Translations under genes and position numbers: made by a program
Part shown: positions 8,890 through 17,078 of the stretch, piece by piece
How the letters are laid out: each line of letters begins with the position of its first letter
How positions within the stretch are numbered: position 1 is the stretch's first letter
Notes under the pieces: generated by a model
Databases searched by the model: none
Seen by the model: the letters and a program-made list of their open reading frames with translations, nothing else
Told to the model about the DNA's origin: nothing
From: a virus
Direction: 5' to 3' (one strand)
DNA length: 52,266 bases
Virus record (IMG/VR): IMGVR_UViG_3300044993_000544
Location: 1 to 52,266 of that record

Positions 8890-10374
8890 TTATTTTTTTT
8901 TTAATTTATTATGAGGTATATAACCTTCATTTAATTTTTTTAATTCTGATAGGTAAATTTTAGCACCTTCTTTTAAATATTGAGAAAGTATTTTTACTTT
9001 ATCCATATCACCTGCATCTAAAGCGTCATCAATTAACTCTTGAATTTGTTTTTGTGACATTTCTGAATAATCTTTTTTCTGATTCGAATTTTGAGGAATT
9101 TCGATCTCTGGTTCTTCAATATCAATAACTTGACTCAGTTCATATTGGTTTAATTTTTTATTTACCTCATCTATCATTTCATCGATTTTTTTACGAGCCT
9201 CTTGTGTGCCATTCAATATACCTCTAAATAGTTTTAAAAATTCTTCATCTGAGATATAATTTGAATCCATTAACATCCCAAATATAAATGCTCTCATATT
9301 TGGATGAGTTGCTTTTGGATTAGCATTAATGAAATCTCTAAAATCAGCAGCAATTTCTGGACCTGTTCTAAAATCTTCTGCTTCATCCATAAAAGAACTT
9401 ACGTTTAATTCAACAGTTTGTGCTTTTTTAATTTCATCCTCTGAAGCATTTTTACTTGGAAATTGAACTGAAGCGATTAATTCGTAAATACCTTTAACAG
9501 TTTCATGAATCAACATAGGGAAATCTATGCCTCTTGCTCTAATTCGAGGCTGCATCAATTCAAACTCGTCTTGTAATTTTTCTATATCTTTTTCTTCAGG
9601 CTCTATTTCATTTGCTAAATCATTCAATATTTTTGTAGCGAAATCTTTATTTTCATCCTCCTTAGATTGGTCTTCTTTAGGTTTCCAATCTATCGAAACA
9701 GCTCCTGCCATTCCATCAGGGACACGTTCCATCATTTCGGCTTTATTATCAATTGGAATAATCCAATCCATTTTATCAGCCAAATTACTTATTTCTTTCC
9801 ATATATTTAATAATTGTTCAGCTTTATCTCCAAAAATTTTAATCAAGCCATTTTTAACTTCTTCGGTTGCGATAATATGTTTTGTGTTTTTAGCTTCACC
9901 TTGAATAATATTATTTCCTATTTTTGCTTTGTGAATTTTATTGATGGTATCCGGATCTTTAATCTGTCTCATAACCGGATAATTTTTGTTATTTTCAACT
10001 TCTTGTTGTTCTTTTTGTTCTTTACTAACATTTTTCATAAATTTAGCAATTTGTTGACCAGAACCAAAAAGTTTTATATCTAATTCAACACCATCTAAGA
10101 TTTCTCCATAGTTTTTAAGTATGATTTCTTTTGCTAATTTCTCTAACTCTTTTTCATGACCACGAGTCATTCTTTGTGATAGAGATAATAATTGCATAAT
10201 TCTTCCACCAAACTGCATAGGATTTTCTCTTCCTGAAATGCCCAATCTAGCTTTTGCTCTAGACTCAATGTCTCTTAAATAGTCTTTATCACCAGGTTTT
10301 TTTCCATTTTCACCTGGTATAGCAGGATTACCTTTTATTGTTACTTCTTCTAAAAATTTTTGGAAGCTTTTCAT
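8890..10374 (-). CDS. Tagged putative virion protein of unknown function
   Basis: 494 residues. It begins MKSFQKFLEEVTIKG, very close in form to T4 capsid-targeting sequences (MKTYQEFIAE), including an LEE site like those cut by T4-type prohead protease. Then comes a Pro/Gly segment (NPAIPGENGKKPGDKDYL), a helical region with SRAKARLGIS and LSQRMTRGHEKELEKLAKEI, acidic linkers and a Lys-rich C-terminus. Similar proteins occur in other large T4-like phages as far as I recall, without known function. The gene lies between a small Pro-rich tagged gene upstream (10-base gap) and the ankyrin gene downstream: an operon of probable head-packaged proteins. Confidence 0.75.
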   Translation of the reverse strand: MKSFQKFLEEVTIKGNPAIPGENGKKPGDKDYLRDIESRAKARLGISGRENPMQFGGRIMQLLSLSQRMTRGHEKELEKLAKEIILKNYGEILDGVELDIKLFGSGQQIAKFMKNVSKEQKEQQEVENNKNYPVMRQIKDPDTINKIHKAKIGNNIIQGEAKNTKHIIATEEVKNGLIKIFGDKAEQLLNIWKEISNLADKMDWIIPIDNKAEMMERVPDGMAGAVSIDWKPKEDQSKEDENKDFATKILNDLANEIEPEEKDIEKLQDEFELMQPRIRARGIDFPMLIHETVKGIYELIASVQFPSKNASEDEIKKAQTVELNVSSFMDEAEDFRTGPEIAADFRDFINANPKATHPNMRAFIFGMLMDSNYISDEEFLKLFRGILNGTQEARKKIDEMIDEVNKKLNQYELSQVIDIEEPEIEIPQNSNQKKDYSEMSQKQIQELIDDALDAGDMDKVKILSQYLKEGAKIYLSELKKLNEGYIPHNKLKKK

Positions 10375-10384
10375 TACATAATGA

Positions 10385-10642
10385 TTATTTTTTTTGATTT
10401 GTCAATTTTGCAAATTTTTGAATTACATCATCAACCGTAGCGGTTGGTAACTCATTTTCTTTTTTAGCTTTTGGGGCTGGTACTACGGCTGGTTTATCTC
10501 TTCTAATAGGCGAAGGCTTGTTTGGTTTTTGTGAAGGTTTAGTACTTGGTCTTGTTGGTGTCTCGATAGGTTTTGTACCTGGTGATGGTTGAGTATCACC
10601 ACCGCTATAAATAAACTCTTCAAACTTTTTAATTGGTTTCAT
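10385..10642 (-). CDS. Small tagged Pro-rich protein
   Basis: 85 residues. N-terminus MKPIKKFEEFIYS matches the phage-wide tag. Residues 16-65 are a low-complexity Pro/Thr/Lys/Ser segment (TKPIETPTRPSTKPSQKPNK) likely to be extended, and the C-terminal 20 residues form a short amphipathic helix (ATVDDVIQKFAKLTNQ). It is the first gene of a minus-strand run with the 494-residue and ankyrin genes. A TTAATATATA box lies about 25 bases upstream. Not recognised; possibly a small internal head protein. Confidence 0.65.
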   Translation of the reverse strand: MKPIKKFEEFIYSGGDTQPSPGTKPIETPTRPSTKPSQKPNKPSPIRRDKPAVVPAPKAKKENELPTATVDDVIQKFAKLTNQKK

Positions 10643-10699
10643 ATAGAAATATTATATTTGTAATATATATTAATTTTTTTAACTCAAAAATTATATTTT

Positions 10700-10912
10700 A
10701 TGAAAATAAAACCAATACATAACAAAAAAGATTACCAAGAGTATATATTTCATGATAAATTTTACAACCTTACTGGCACTGGTAAAATTTGTATTAGCCA
10801 AAAAATTAGTAACTGAATAGGTCGATCAGATAACAATATCAAAATCATTAGTCTTTGATTTATAAATGATCAAATAGTCGTTATGCCAGAGAAACAAATA
10901 AATAATGGTTAA
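10700..10912 (+). pseudogene. Small ORF interrupted by two in-frame TGA codons
   Basis: From ATG 10700 the frame reads 38 residues (MKIKPIHNKKDYQEYIFHDK...) to TGA at 10814-10816, continues 13 codons to a second TGA at 10856-10858, then 17 codons to TAA. Reading both TGA as Trp gives a plausible 70-residue protein (ISN-W-IGRS and SL-W-FIND). Other genes here end in TGA, so general recoding is unlikely. Most likely it is a decayed gene with two TGG-to-TGA changes, or only the first 38 residues are made. It fills most of the 290-base gap before clpP. Confidence 0.4.
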
Positions 10913-10933
10913 ACTATATTAAAATAAAAAAAA

Positions 10934-11656
10934 ATGGATTACGCAAAGGATTTCAGAAAATTCTCACAAAGCAGAGGTATCTCATCATTAAAGATGGACT
11001 ATTTTGAAAACGCTTTAACTCCCTACATTCTTGAAGAAAGACAAATGAATGTAACTCAAATGGATGTTTTTTCTCGTTTAATGAGAGAAAGATTAATCTG
11101 GGCAACTGGTGTTGTGGATGATAATATGTCTACTATCATTCAAGCACAATTAATTTATCTTGATTCAGTTGAGAAAAAAGATATCACAATGCACATTGAC
11201 TCGCCCGGTGGTTCTGTTAAATCAGGATTAGGTATTATAGACGTGATGAATTATATCAATTCTGATGTAGCCACTATAAACACAGGTATTTGTGCCTCTA
11301 TGGGGTCTGTACTTCTTTCATCAGGAACAAAAGGTAAACGATCATCTTTGATATTCTCAAAAGTAATGACACACCAGGTTTCACATGGTACACAAGGTAA
11401 CATTCAAGATACCCGTATCAATCAAATGGAAGCCGAAAAATATAATTACATTCTATTAAAAATTTTAGCTCAAAATTGTGGTAAAACTTTTGATCAAATA
11501 CTTGAATTTTCTAAACGTGATAAGTGGTATAATTCTGACGAAGCTCTTGAATTTGGAATCATTGATGAAATTATTGGCACTGAAAAATCACCTACAATGT
11601 CTAAACTTCTTGAAGGATTCGATGAATACTACAAAAAGCAAAATCAATTAATATGA
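10934..11656 (+). CDS. clpP: ATP-dependent Clp protease proteolytic subunit ClpP
   Basis: Serine peptidase forming the tetradecameric proteolytic barrel that works with ClpX, ClpA or ClpC. Catalytic triad visible: Ser122 in CASMGS, His147 in MTHQ, Asp196 in RDKWYNSDEALEFGIIDE. The substrate-groove motif DSPGGSV is intact. Length 240. The N-terminal part (TPYILEERQMNVTQMDVFSR) is characteristic of Bacteroidota ClpP, pointing to acquisition from the host lineage. It may redirect host Clp ATPases or act in phage protein maturation. A phage ClpS adaptor is encoded at 30209-30490. It ends with TGA and is followed by a hairpin terminator. Confidence 0.92.
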   Translation: MDYAKDFRKFSQSRGISSLKMDYFENALTPYILEERQMNVTQMDVFSRLMRERLIWATGVVDDNMSTIIQAQLIYLDSVEKKDITMHIDSPGGSVKSGLGIIDVMNYINSDVATINTGICASMGSVLLSSGTKGKRSSLIFSKVMTHQVSHGTQGNIQDTRINQMEAEKYNYILLKILAQNCGKTFDQILEFSKRDKWYNSDEALEFGIIDEIIGTEKSPTMSKLLEGFDEYYKKQNQLI

Positions 11657-11731
11657 ACTACACATTAGTGTTTTGAGTCACTAAAGTTCAAATTCATCAA
11701 ATTCTGTTTTTTTTTTCTTGATGGTCAGTGT

Positions 11732-11759
11732 AAAAAAGAGGACTTTTAGTCCTCTTTTT
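11732..11759. terminator. Bidirectional terminator after clpP
   Basis: AAAAAGAGGAC-TTTTA-GTCCTCTTTTT hairpin flanked by A and T runs; it overlaps the last codons of the convergent minus-strand metallopeptidase gene. Confidence 0.85.
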
Positions 11760-12789
11760 GTTTATTTGAATATTGTTTAATAATTTTTCTTACTATTTTA
11801 CCACCAGCCTCTCTGATTTTTTTACCCCAGTAATTCATAAATTGACTATCTGACATTTTTTCGAAGAATTCTGGTCTTGGACTATTTTTATCTTTTTGTA
11901 ATTTATATAATTTTTTATATTCTTTTTTCCAAATATTTATATATTGTGAAAGCACTTCTGATTCAATTAAAGTAGGATCATGAATTAATACTTCCTCATG
12001 AAATTTCTGTAAAAACTTTTGTTCATCGTAATTCTGCATAGCCTTAATATTTTTCCAAAAGTTTGTTTTTTTAAGTTCTTTAAAACTTAATTTATCAACA
12101 TATGGCTTAGCTTCTTGAATTTGAGCATTTACTTCATGAGGTTCAGATTGATAAATATAATAAGTAAAATTATCTTGCCAGAAAATATATACTTTTTCAT
12201 TCACATTTTTTGGTATATCACCAATAGACGCCCAAGTTACACTTGTTTCAATTTCTCTACCATATGGATCCCAACTTCTATTATAATGTTCATAGAAGTG
12301 ATTTAATTCATGTAAAATTACAGCTTCGAGTTTTATCTGAAAACTATTATCAGTATCCAACTCTAAGTCAAGATTACCAACATATACTTCTATACCCATA
12401 GAAATAGATATTGAATGATCTTTATTTTTTTTTACACCTTTTTTAAAATAAGAATAACCTTTTTTCTTTTTTCCAAATCTTACGGCCCAACCACCTATTT
12501 TGAAAGGATATGTATCCGATTTAACTTCCTTCTTTAATAAAAGTGTGAGATTGATCCTTGAAACTGGGAAGTAAGCATAGATTGATTTTTTTGGAAGATA
12601 TGGTTTTAAATCGTTGTAATTGAAAATATATTCTTCAGTTGATTCTGCTGATTCTTTATCTTCATTTTCTTTTTGAAACTCAATTGATTCTTTTGTGATA
12701 AATTGACATAGAAAATCAGATAGGTAAAGCGTAGCTTCAGCAACACCCCTAACTTCCTCAAACATATAGAAATTTTTTAAATAATTCAT
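11746..12789 (-). CDS. Tagged putative zinc metallopeptidase (HELNH)
   Basis: 347 residues. Residues 160-164 read HELNH within LEAVILHELNHFYEHYN, the HExxH zinc-binding helix of gluzincin/metzincin-like peptidases. A further glutamate ligand may come from the following helix region (GREIETSVTW). The N-terminus MNYLKNFYMFEEV matches the phage tag, so the enzyme may be packaged in the head. The C-terminal 80 residues are Lys-rich and helical. Its own AT box lies 2-5 bases upstream of the ATG, divergent to the next gene's box. The peptidase family could not be assigned; the substrate is unknown. The motif is clear, catalytic activity is inferred. Confidence 0.7.
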   Translation of the reverse strand: MNYLKNFYMFEEVRGVAEATLYLSDFLCQFITKESIEFQKENEDKESAESTEEYIFNYNDLKPYLPKKSIYAYFPVSRINLTLLLKKEVKSDTYPFKIGGWAVRFGKKKKGYSYFKKGVKKNKDHSISISMGIEVYVGNLDLELDTDNSFQIKLEAVILHELNHFYEHYNRSWDPYGREIETSVTWASIGDIPKNVNEKVYIFWQDNFTYYIYQSEPHEVNAQIQEAKPYVDKLSFKELKKTNFWKNIKAMQNYDEQKFLQKFHEEVLIHDPTLIESEVLSQYINIWKKEYKKLYKLQKDKNSPRPEFFEKMSDSQFMNYWGKKIREAGGKIVRKIIKQYSNKQKED

Positions 12790-12791
12790 TG

Positions 12792-12806
12792 ATTTATATA
12801 TTAAAA
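12792..12806 (-). promoter_or_regulatory. AT promoter box for the metallopeptidase gene
   Basis: On the minus strand reads TTTTAATATATAAAT, ending only two bases from the start codon at 12789. Candidate late promoter; it would give a leaderless mRNA. Confidence 0.5.
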
Positions 12807-12818
12807 TTTAAATTTAAA

Positions 12819-12830
12819 TTTTAATATATA
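12819..12830 (+). promoter_or_regulatory. AT promoter box for the 129-residue gene
   Basis: TTTTAATATATA, seven bases before the ATG at 12838. It faces away from the minus-strand box at 12792-12806, making a compact divergent promoter pair. Confidence 0.5.
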
Positions 12831-12837
12831 TATTTAT

Positions 12838-13227
12838 ATGAAACTATTCTCAAAATTAGTTGAATCTAATAAATTTGATTCTCTTTATAAAATTCGAGCT
12901 GATATTGAATTGAATTTAAAGGCTAAGAATCAAGGCGAGGCTTCTTATTTAGCTGACTCGATATTAGCAGCTGTTAAGAATCAATCCGGATATACTATAA
13001 ATTCGGTTGAGAAAATGTCTGAAATGAAAATTCAAGAATCTTTAGACTTAGATCTAGATAATCTACCAAATGATTTAACACCCGAGGATAAAATTAAAAC
13101 TGCATGGAATAATACTTTTGCAGATAAAACACCAAATAAAACTGAAAAAATGGAATTTTATCATCAACTTAGAAATGCTGGATTTGATGGTATGGTTATT
13201 TTCAATGCATTAAAAGGAAAAATATAA
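12838..13227 (+). CDS. Small tagged protein of unknown function
   Basis: 129 residues, not recognised. N-terminus MKLFSKLVESNKF follows the tag pattern with an LVE site. The rest is helical: an N-terminal half with YKIRADIELNLKAKNQGEASYLADSI and a C-terminal half with TPEDKIKTAWNNTFADKTPNKTEKMEFYHQL. The gene is nine bases upstream of a ferritin-like gene on the same strand, sharing its promoter box. Confidence 0.7.
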   Translation: MKLFSKLVESNKFDSLYKIRADIELNLKAKNQGEASYLADSILAAVKNQSGYTINSVEKMSEMKIQESLDLDLDNLPNDLTPEDKIKTAWNNTFADKTPNKTEKMEFYHQLRNAGFDGMVIFNALKGKI

Positions 13228-13236
13228 TATATTGAT

Positions 13237-13749
13237 ATGGAAATTAAAAAATTTAAATTATTTAAACAAAAGAATAATCTACAAACTACTGAACAACCTG
13301 AACAATCAGAACAAAAAACTGATAATCAAGATAAAAATCAATACATTGAACAACAAAAACCTAAAAACAATACTAATATAAGTGCTTTCTTTTCTAAATT
13401 ATTTGAAGCTCGTCAGATGGCACATGTATATCACCTACAAGTTAAAGGTGATATGGGATCATATGCAGCACACATCGCATTAAGTGACTTCTATGATGAT
13501 TTATTAGACTTTATCGATAAATTAATTGAAGTTTATCAAGGTCAGTATGGTTTGATTGAGCAATATACGCCAATAGATACCAAAGAAGCCACTTCAAAAG
13601 ATAAAGTGCAATACTTTGAAGAATTAGCAAACTTTGTTAAAACTGAAAGGAAGTGTATTGATGTTGAAGACTCACATCTATTAAATATTGTAGATGAAAT
13701 TTTATCTTTGATTTATATCTTACTTTATAAATTGAAATTTAATAAATAA
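13237..13749 (+). CDS. DUF5856-like helical (Dps/ferritin-like) protein
   Basis: 170 residues. Residues 1-50 are a Gln/Lys/Asn-rich disordered leader that starts MEIKKFKLFKQ (weak tag match). The folded part from ISAFFSKLFEARQMAHVYHLQVKG through DMGSYAAHIALSDFYDDLLDFID and EVYQGQYGLIE matches a small phage family I know as DUF5856, a four-helix bundle reminiscent of Dps. The His, Asp and Glu positions typical of that bundle are present. Role unknown; DNA or metal binding is possible. It is second in a two-gene run; 13750-13853 behind it holds nothing recognisable. Confidence 0.7.
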   Translation: MEIKKFKLFKQKNNLQTTEQPEQSEQKTDNQDKNQYIEQQKPKNNTNISAFFSKLFEARQMAHVYHLQVKGDMGSYAAHIALSDFYDDLLDFIDKLIEVYQGQYGLIEQYTPIDTKEATSKDKVQYFEELANFVKTERKCIDVEDSHLLNIVDEILSLIYILLYKLKFNK

Positions 13750-13853
13750 TATAAGGCAAAAGCTTTGAAACGTTTGAAAAGAAAACACTTTTAATTACAA
13801 AAATAAATCAGTCTTTGGATTTAAATAATGTATATCAAAGAATTATATTGACA

Positions 13854-14171
13854 TTAGTATAAGAAGTTACGACCTTTATCTTTATAGTCTTTAAGATTAG
13901 TAACAACCGTATCAATCGAAGAAATTATTTGATCAAAATTTGATTTCACTATATCTAAATTAATTACAGAATCATCGATCTGGTCATTGTAATTTTTTGA
14001 TTTAGATTGGTAGTTTGATAATTCATTAGAAAATGATTCAATTCTTTCTCTTGATGCGTCTAAATTAGTTGAAATATTAGTCAATTCTGATATTATCTCT
14101 TCAATTCTTTCCAGAGAAATTTCAATTTTTTCATCGAGTGCTTCTTGGAATCTTTTAATTTTCATTATCAT
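13854..14171 (-). CDS. Small coiled-coil protein, tagged
   Basis: 105 residues, almost entirely heptad-like helix (ERIEEIISELTNISTNLDAS, RIESFSNELSNYQSKSKN). The better start is probably the second Met (14165), giving MKIKRFQEALDEKIE, which fits the tag and contains an LDE site. It is divergent from the next plus-strand gene and shares the AT-rich spacer with it. The function is not recognised; a structural or scaffold-like head component is possible. Confidence 0.6.
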   Translation of the reverse strand: MIMKIKRFQEALDEKIEISLERIEEIISELTNISTNLDASRERIESFSNELSNYQSKSKNYNDQIDDSVINLDIVKSNFDQIISSIDTVVTNLKDYKDKGRNFLY

Positions 14172-14181
14172 GTTTTTTTGT

Positions 14182-14193
14182 TTTTAATATATA
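14182..14193 (+). promoter_or_regulatory. AT promoter box upstream of the 227-residue gene
   Basis: TTTTAATATATA, 14 bases before the ATG at 14208. The following GTATATATTTAAT could be a second copy. Confidence 0.45.
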
Positions 14194-14207
14194 GTATATA
14201 TTTAATT

Positions 14208-14891
14208 ATGAAAAAGAGAAATAGATTAATTTTAGAGTTTACCGAATTTAACTTAAATAGAATGAATCCAGATTCGGTTAATTATCCGATGCCAAACGTA
14301 GACAACCCACAACTTTCAATAAATGCGTTTGATAAGCACCAAGATGCCATTAGAATGGGAATAGCTCGAATCAATAGTATTTTACAAACCTTATCTAATT
14401 CGACCTCTTTTAAACAATTAAAATCAAATTTGACTCTAGAAGATCAAAACATTCAATCGATGAGAGTCTTACGAATTGTCAAATCAAATAATATTAATTA
14501 TGATGTTTATATTAGTTTTAATGTTGCTGATAAAGAGTATTGGGGTCAAATAAAAAATATCTTAGATAAAAATCCATCTTTTACTTCAGAAATATTCAAA
14601 GATTATGATTTAGTTCAATCTAAAGAGTGGGTAATAAAAATCAAAGGATTGATTATCAAAGCAGTTAAAGAGTGGTTAAATCCAGAAAAAGGTAATTACA
14701 AACTTTTAAATGATGAAGCATTCTGTTTTTCTGTTGAAACTGGTAGATTATTAAAACTCGAAAAAAATACAGAAGTTGAAGTTATTAGATCATTTGAGAA
14801 TAAAATCTTAATCAAATACTCAAACGATTATTATCATATGGTGGGTGACAATTATATTTATTTTAATTGGTGGTTTAAGAGATTAGAATAA
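14208..14891 (+). CDS. Phage protein of unknown function with tag-like N-terminus
   Basis: 227 residues from the ATG at 14208, chosen over an upstream ATG at 14145 because that one lies inside the divergent gene and upstream of the promoter box. N-terminus MKKRNRLILEFTEFNLNRM has an LILE site and is followed by NPDSVNYPMPNVDNPQLSIN and FDKHQDAIRMGIARIN, a segment I have seen at the start of various proteins of large T4-like phages. The C-terminus is mixed alpha/beta and may include a small SH3-like part (KLEKNTEVEVIRSFENKILI). Probably virion-associated. It overlaps the convergent gene by nine bases. Confidence 0.65.
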   Translation: MKKRNRLILEFTEFNLNRMNPDSVNYPMPNVDNPQLSINAFDKHQDAIRMGIARINSILQTLSNSTSFKQLKSNLTLEDQNIQSMRVLRIVKSNNINYDVYISFNVADKEYWGQIKNILDKNPSFTSEIFKDYDLVQSKEWVIKIKGLIIKAVKEWLNPEKGNYKLLNDEAFCFSVETGRLLKLEKNTEVEVIRSFENKILIKYSNDYYHMVGDNYIYFNWWFKRLE

Positions 14892-15521
14892 ATTTCTATT
14901 TGTGTGACTATTAAAATATTCTTCGTCTTTCTCAATAAATATTTTTGCATCAAATGTTGTGACCATATTTGGACCATATTTTAATAGTCTATTTAATAAC
15001 TTAGTAGCCTGAGATTCTTTTTGTGATCTCCAACCAGACTTAATTAAATTTTTTGTAACCTTAATTGTATCTTCTCGATCCAAGTATAACTCATGCCATC
15101 TATCACCGCATTGTTTTCTATAGTAGAAATACTTCAAATGTGGTTTCCCTTCTTCGTAATAATTTTTACCTTCAGTGAATTTATGATAATTATATTTGAC
15201 ATCAACTAATGTTGAATATTTATTGAGTGATATATCTGTTATATAATTCATCAAACTTTCAATTAATTCATAGTCTTGTAACCCGTTTCTGATTGATATA
15301 TCGACATCCCAAGTTTCATTCCAACTAAATAAGACACCACCATAGATATCAACATCATACTCACCAAGCATAGTATTTTGATAAGCATCTATTAAAATCG
15401 ATTTCAATTTATCATAAGATGGTCTACCCCATGGATTTTTAGTTATTATTGGACCAACTTGATATTCAAAAAATTCCGATGATGAGGTGGTTGATTGCCA
15501 CACTGAACTATCAAAAATCAT
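14883..15521 (-). CDS. Protein of unknown function downstream of the fibre genes
   Basis: 212 residues. Not recognised. A central segment GGVLFSWNETWDVDISIRNG has the G-(x)n-DxDxx look of nucleotidyltransferase folds, but no other family motif is convincing. The C-terminal part is helical and Lys-rich. It starts two bases after the stop of the 511-residue fibre-like gene, so it is co-transcribed with the fibre genes and could serve fibre assembly or attachment. Confidence 0.65.
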   Translation of the reverse strand: MIFDSSVWQSTTSSSEFFEYQVGPIITKNPWGRPSYDKLKSILIDAYQNTMLGEYDVDIYGGVLFSWNETWDVDISIRNGLQDYELIESLMNYITDISLNKYSTLVDVKYNYHKFTEGKNYYEEGKPHLKYFYYRKQCGDRWHELYLDREDTIKVTKNLIKSGWRSQKESQATKLLNRLLKYGPNMVTTFDAKIFIEKDEEYFNSHTNRNLF

Positions 15522-15523
15522 TA

Positions 15524-17059
15524 TTATGATGATCCACCACCGCCTCCACCTCCGGTTGTTGTAGTTGTAGTATTTATTGTTATATCATTAGTGTTGTTTA
15601 ATCTTATTCTAACTCCAAAAAGTGATAGGTCTTTTTGGAAACAAGATACCGGATCAGCATACATATTTCTATTAGTATCTACGTATATCCAAGTATTTTG
15701 TGCTTGTGTTAGATATTTCGACGAATTAAATGCATTTATATCTGCGTTAGTAGAAGCAAAACAAACGGTACTAAACATATGTGGTGTTGGGAATGAACCA
15801 AACTGAGAAGGAAATTGATAAAATGGTATATTATTCAGCGGTATTGAACCATTATATGACACAGAACCTCTCATTTCTATATAAGCATTCGATTGTTCAT
15901 AAATCACTCTATAACCAGGATTTGGTAATGGGAAATTAGTGACAGTCCAACCATCTGCTAATGCATTGTTGATGTTGATGTCAATAAATGGTTGATTATT
16001 TTGCCTAACATTTGTTATCTTCCAATAAGTTGTATCTTCAGTCAATTCTACTATTGATCCCGGAAATAAATTCCAAACATTAATACCCCAGGGTGTCCAA
16101 ACTTTTTTGTATCCAGAAGCTGGATCACCAGGAGCCGTAGCTGTTAAATGTATAAAACTAGCGGTTCCATTGATTATGTTAAATTTAATACTTGTGCCCG
16201 GTGATATTGCCCTTATATATCTGACTTGACTAGAAGAACAATTTAAATCTATCAAATTACCACCAGATGTGAAATTATTTGCCCAATAATTAATATTAAC
16301 AACCCCTATATTATTCGGTGATGTGTTTGTTCCTTTTGATTGAATAAATATATCATTGGTGGTCAGTCCCTTTTGAAATATACCAAATGGTGCGCTAATT
16401 CTACCATCACTATCACTCAGCACAAGGTTACCAGAGAATACATTAATGCCTCCTAAGAAAACACTATTCGTTAAACCTATTCTGGCTCGTAGAGCAAAAG
16501 AGTTAGAAAGAGCACCAGGTTGTCTTACAAAAAAATCTAAGTGTCCGTTATTAAAGACGATTTTATTTGAAGCAAGTGCCGAATTAAAAACCTGATCTCC
16601 ATTATTATTATACCAATTTTCAGATATTGTTGTAGTTGTACCTTTTGTAATTACGGTAGGTGCAGCACCGCCAATAAATGGTGCATTAATTTGAAAAATA
16701 CCTTTTGGTGAAAGTGACCCTATTGGCGGTGTGTTTATACCAACAGTCCCAACAGGTGATCCATTTAGAGATCCAGTGACATTTGTATAGATAGGTGAAT
16801 TACCAAGTGATGATTGTGCAGTCCACCTTGAAATAAAACCAGCACTACCGGTTCCAGATATAGAACCGACTGGATCGACATCCCATGATGATGCACTGGC
16901 GTTCCAAGTATATGTGATACGATTATCAGTTTGAAAAACTTTCAAACCATCATACTTAAATGTAATTGCGTCTCTTGCGGCTGAATTGGTCGCAATCATT
17001 CTTACATCAATTGGTCCCAATTTATTTACTTGAAAATTATCTATTATTGATATTGGCAT
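15524..17059 (-). CDS. Tail fibre or other surface structural protein
   Basis: 511 residues, rich in Gly, Ser, Thr and Asn with few charged residues, typical of beta-structured fibres. It contains GSISGTGSAGFISRWTAQSS and GTVGINTPP-like segments found in phage fibre proteins with repeated beta domains. The C-terminus ends in a Thr run followed by seven Gly and two Ser, probably a flexible end. The N-terminal ~60 residues (ISIIDNFQVNKLGPIDVRMI) probably attach to the virion. It lies 19 bases downstream of another fibre-like gene. Receptor binding is likely but not shown. Confidence 0.7.
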   Translation of the reverse strand: MPISIIDNFQVNKLGPIDVRMIATNSAARDAITFKYDGLKVFQTDNRITYTWNASASSWDVDPVGSISGTGSAGFISRWTAQSSLGNSPIYTNVTGSLNGSPVGTVGINTPPIGSLSPKGIFQINAPFIGGAAPTVITKGTTTTISENWYNNNGDQVFNSALASNKIVFNNGHLDFFVRQPGALSNSFALRARIGLTNSVFLGGINVFSGNLVLSDSDGRISAPFGIFQKGLTTNDIFIQSKGTNTSPNNIGVVNINYWANNFTSGGNLIDLNCSSSQVRYIRAISPGTSIKFNIINGTASFIHLTATAPGDPASGYKKVWTPWGINVWNLFPGSIVELTEDTTYWKITNVRQNNQPFIDININNALADGWTVTNFPLPNPGYRVIYEQSNAYIEMRGSVSYNGSIPLNNIPFYQFPSQFGSFPTPHMFSTVCFASTNADINAFNSSKYLTQAQNTWIYVDTNRNMYADPVSCFQKDLSLFGVRIRLNNTNDITINTTTTTTGGGGGGGSS

Positions 17060-17078
17060 ATTATTTTTTTTTTAATTT

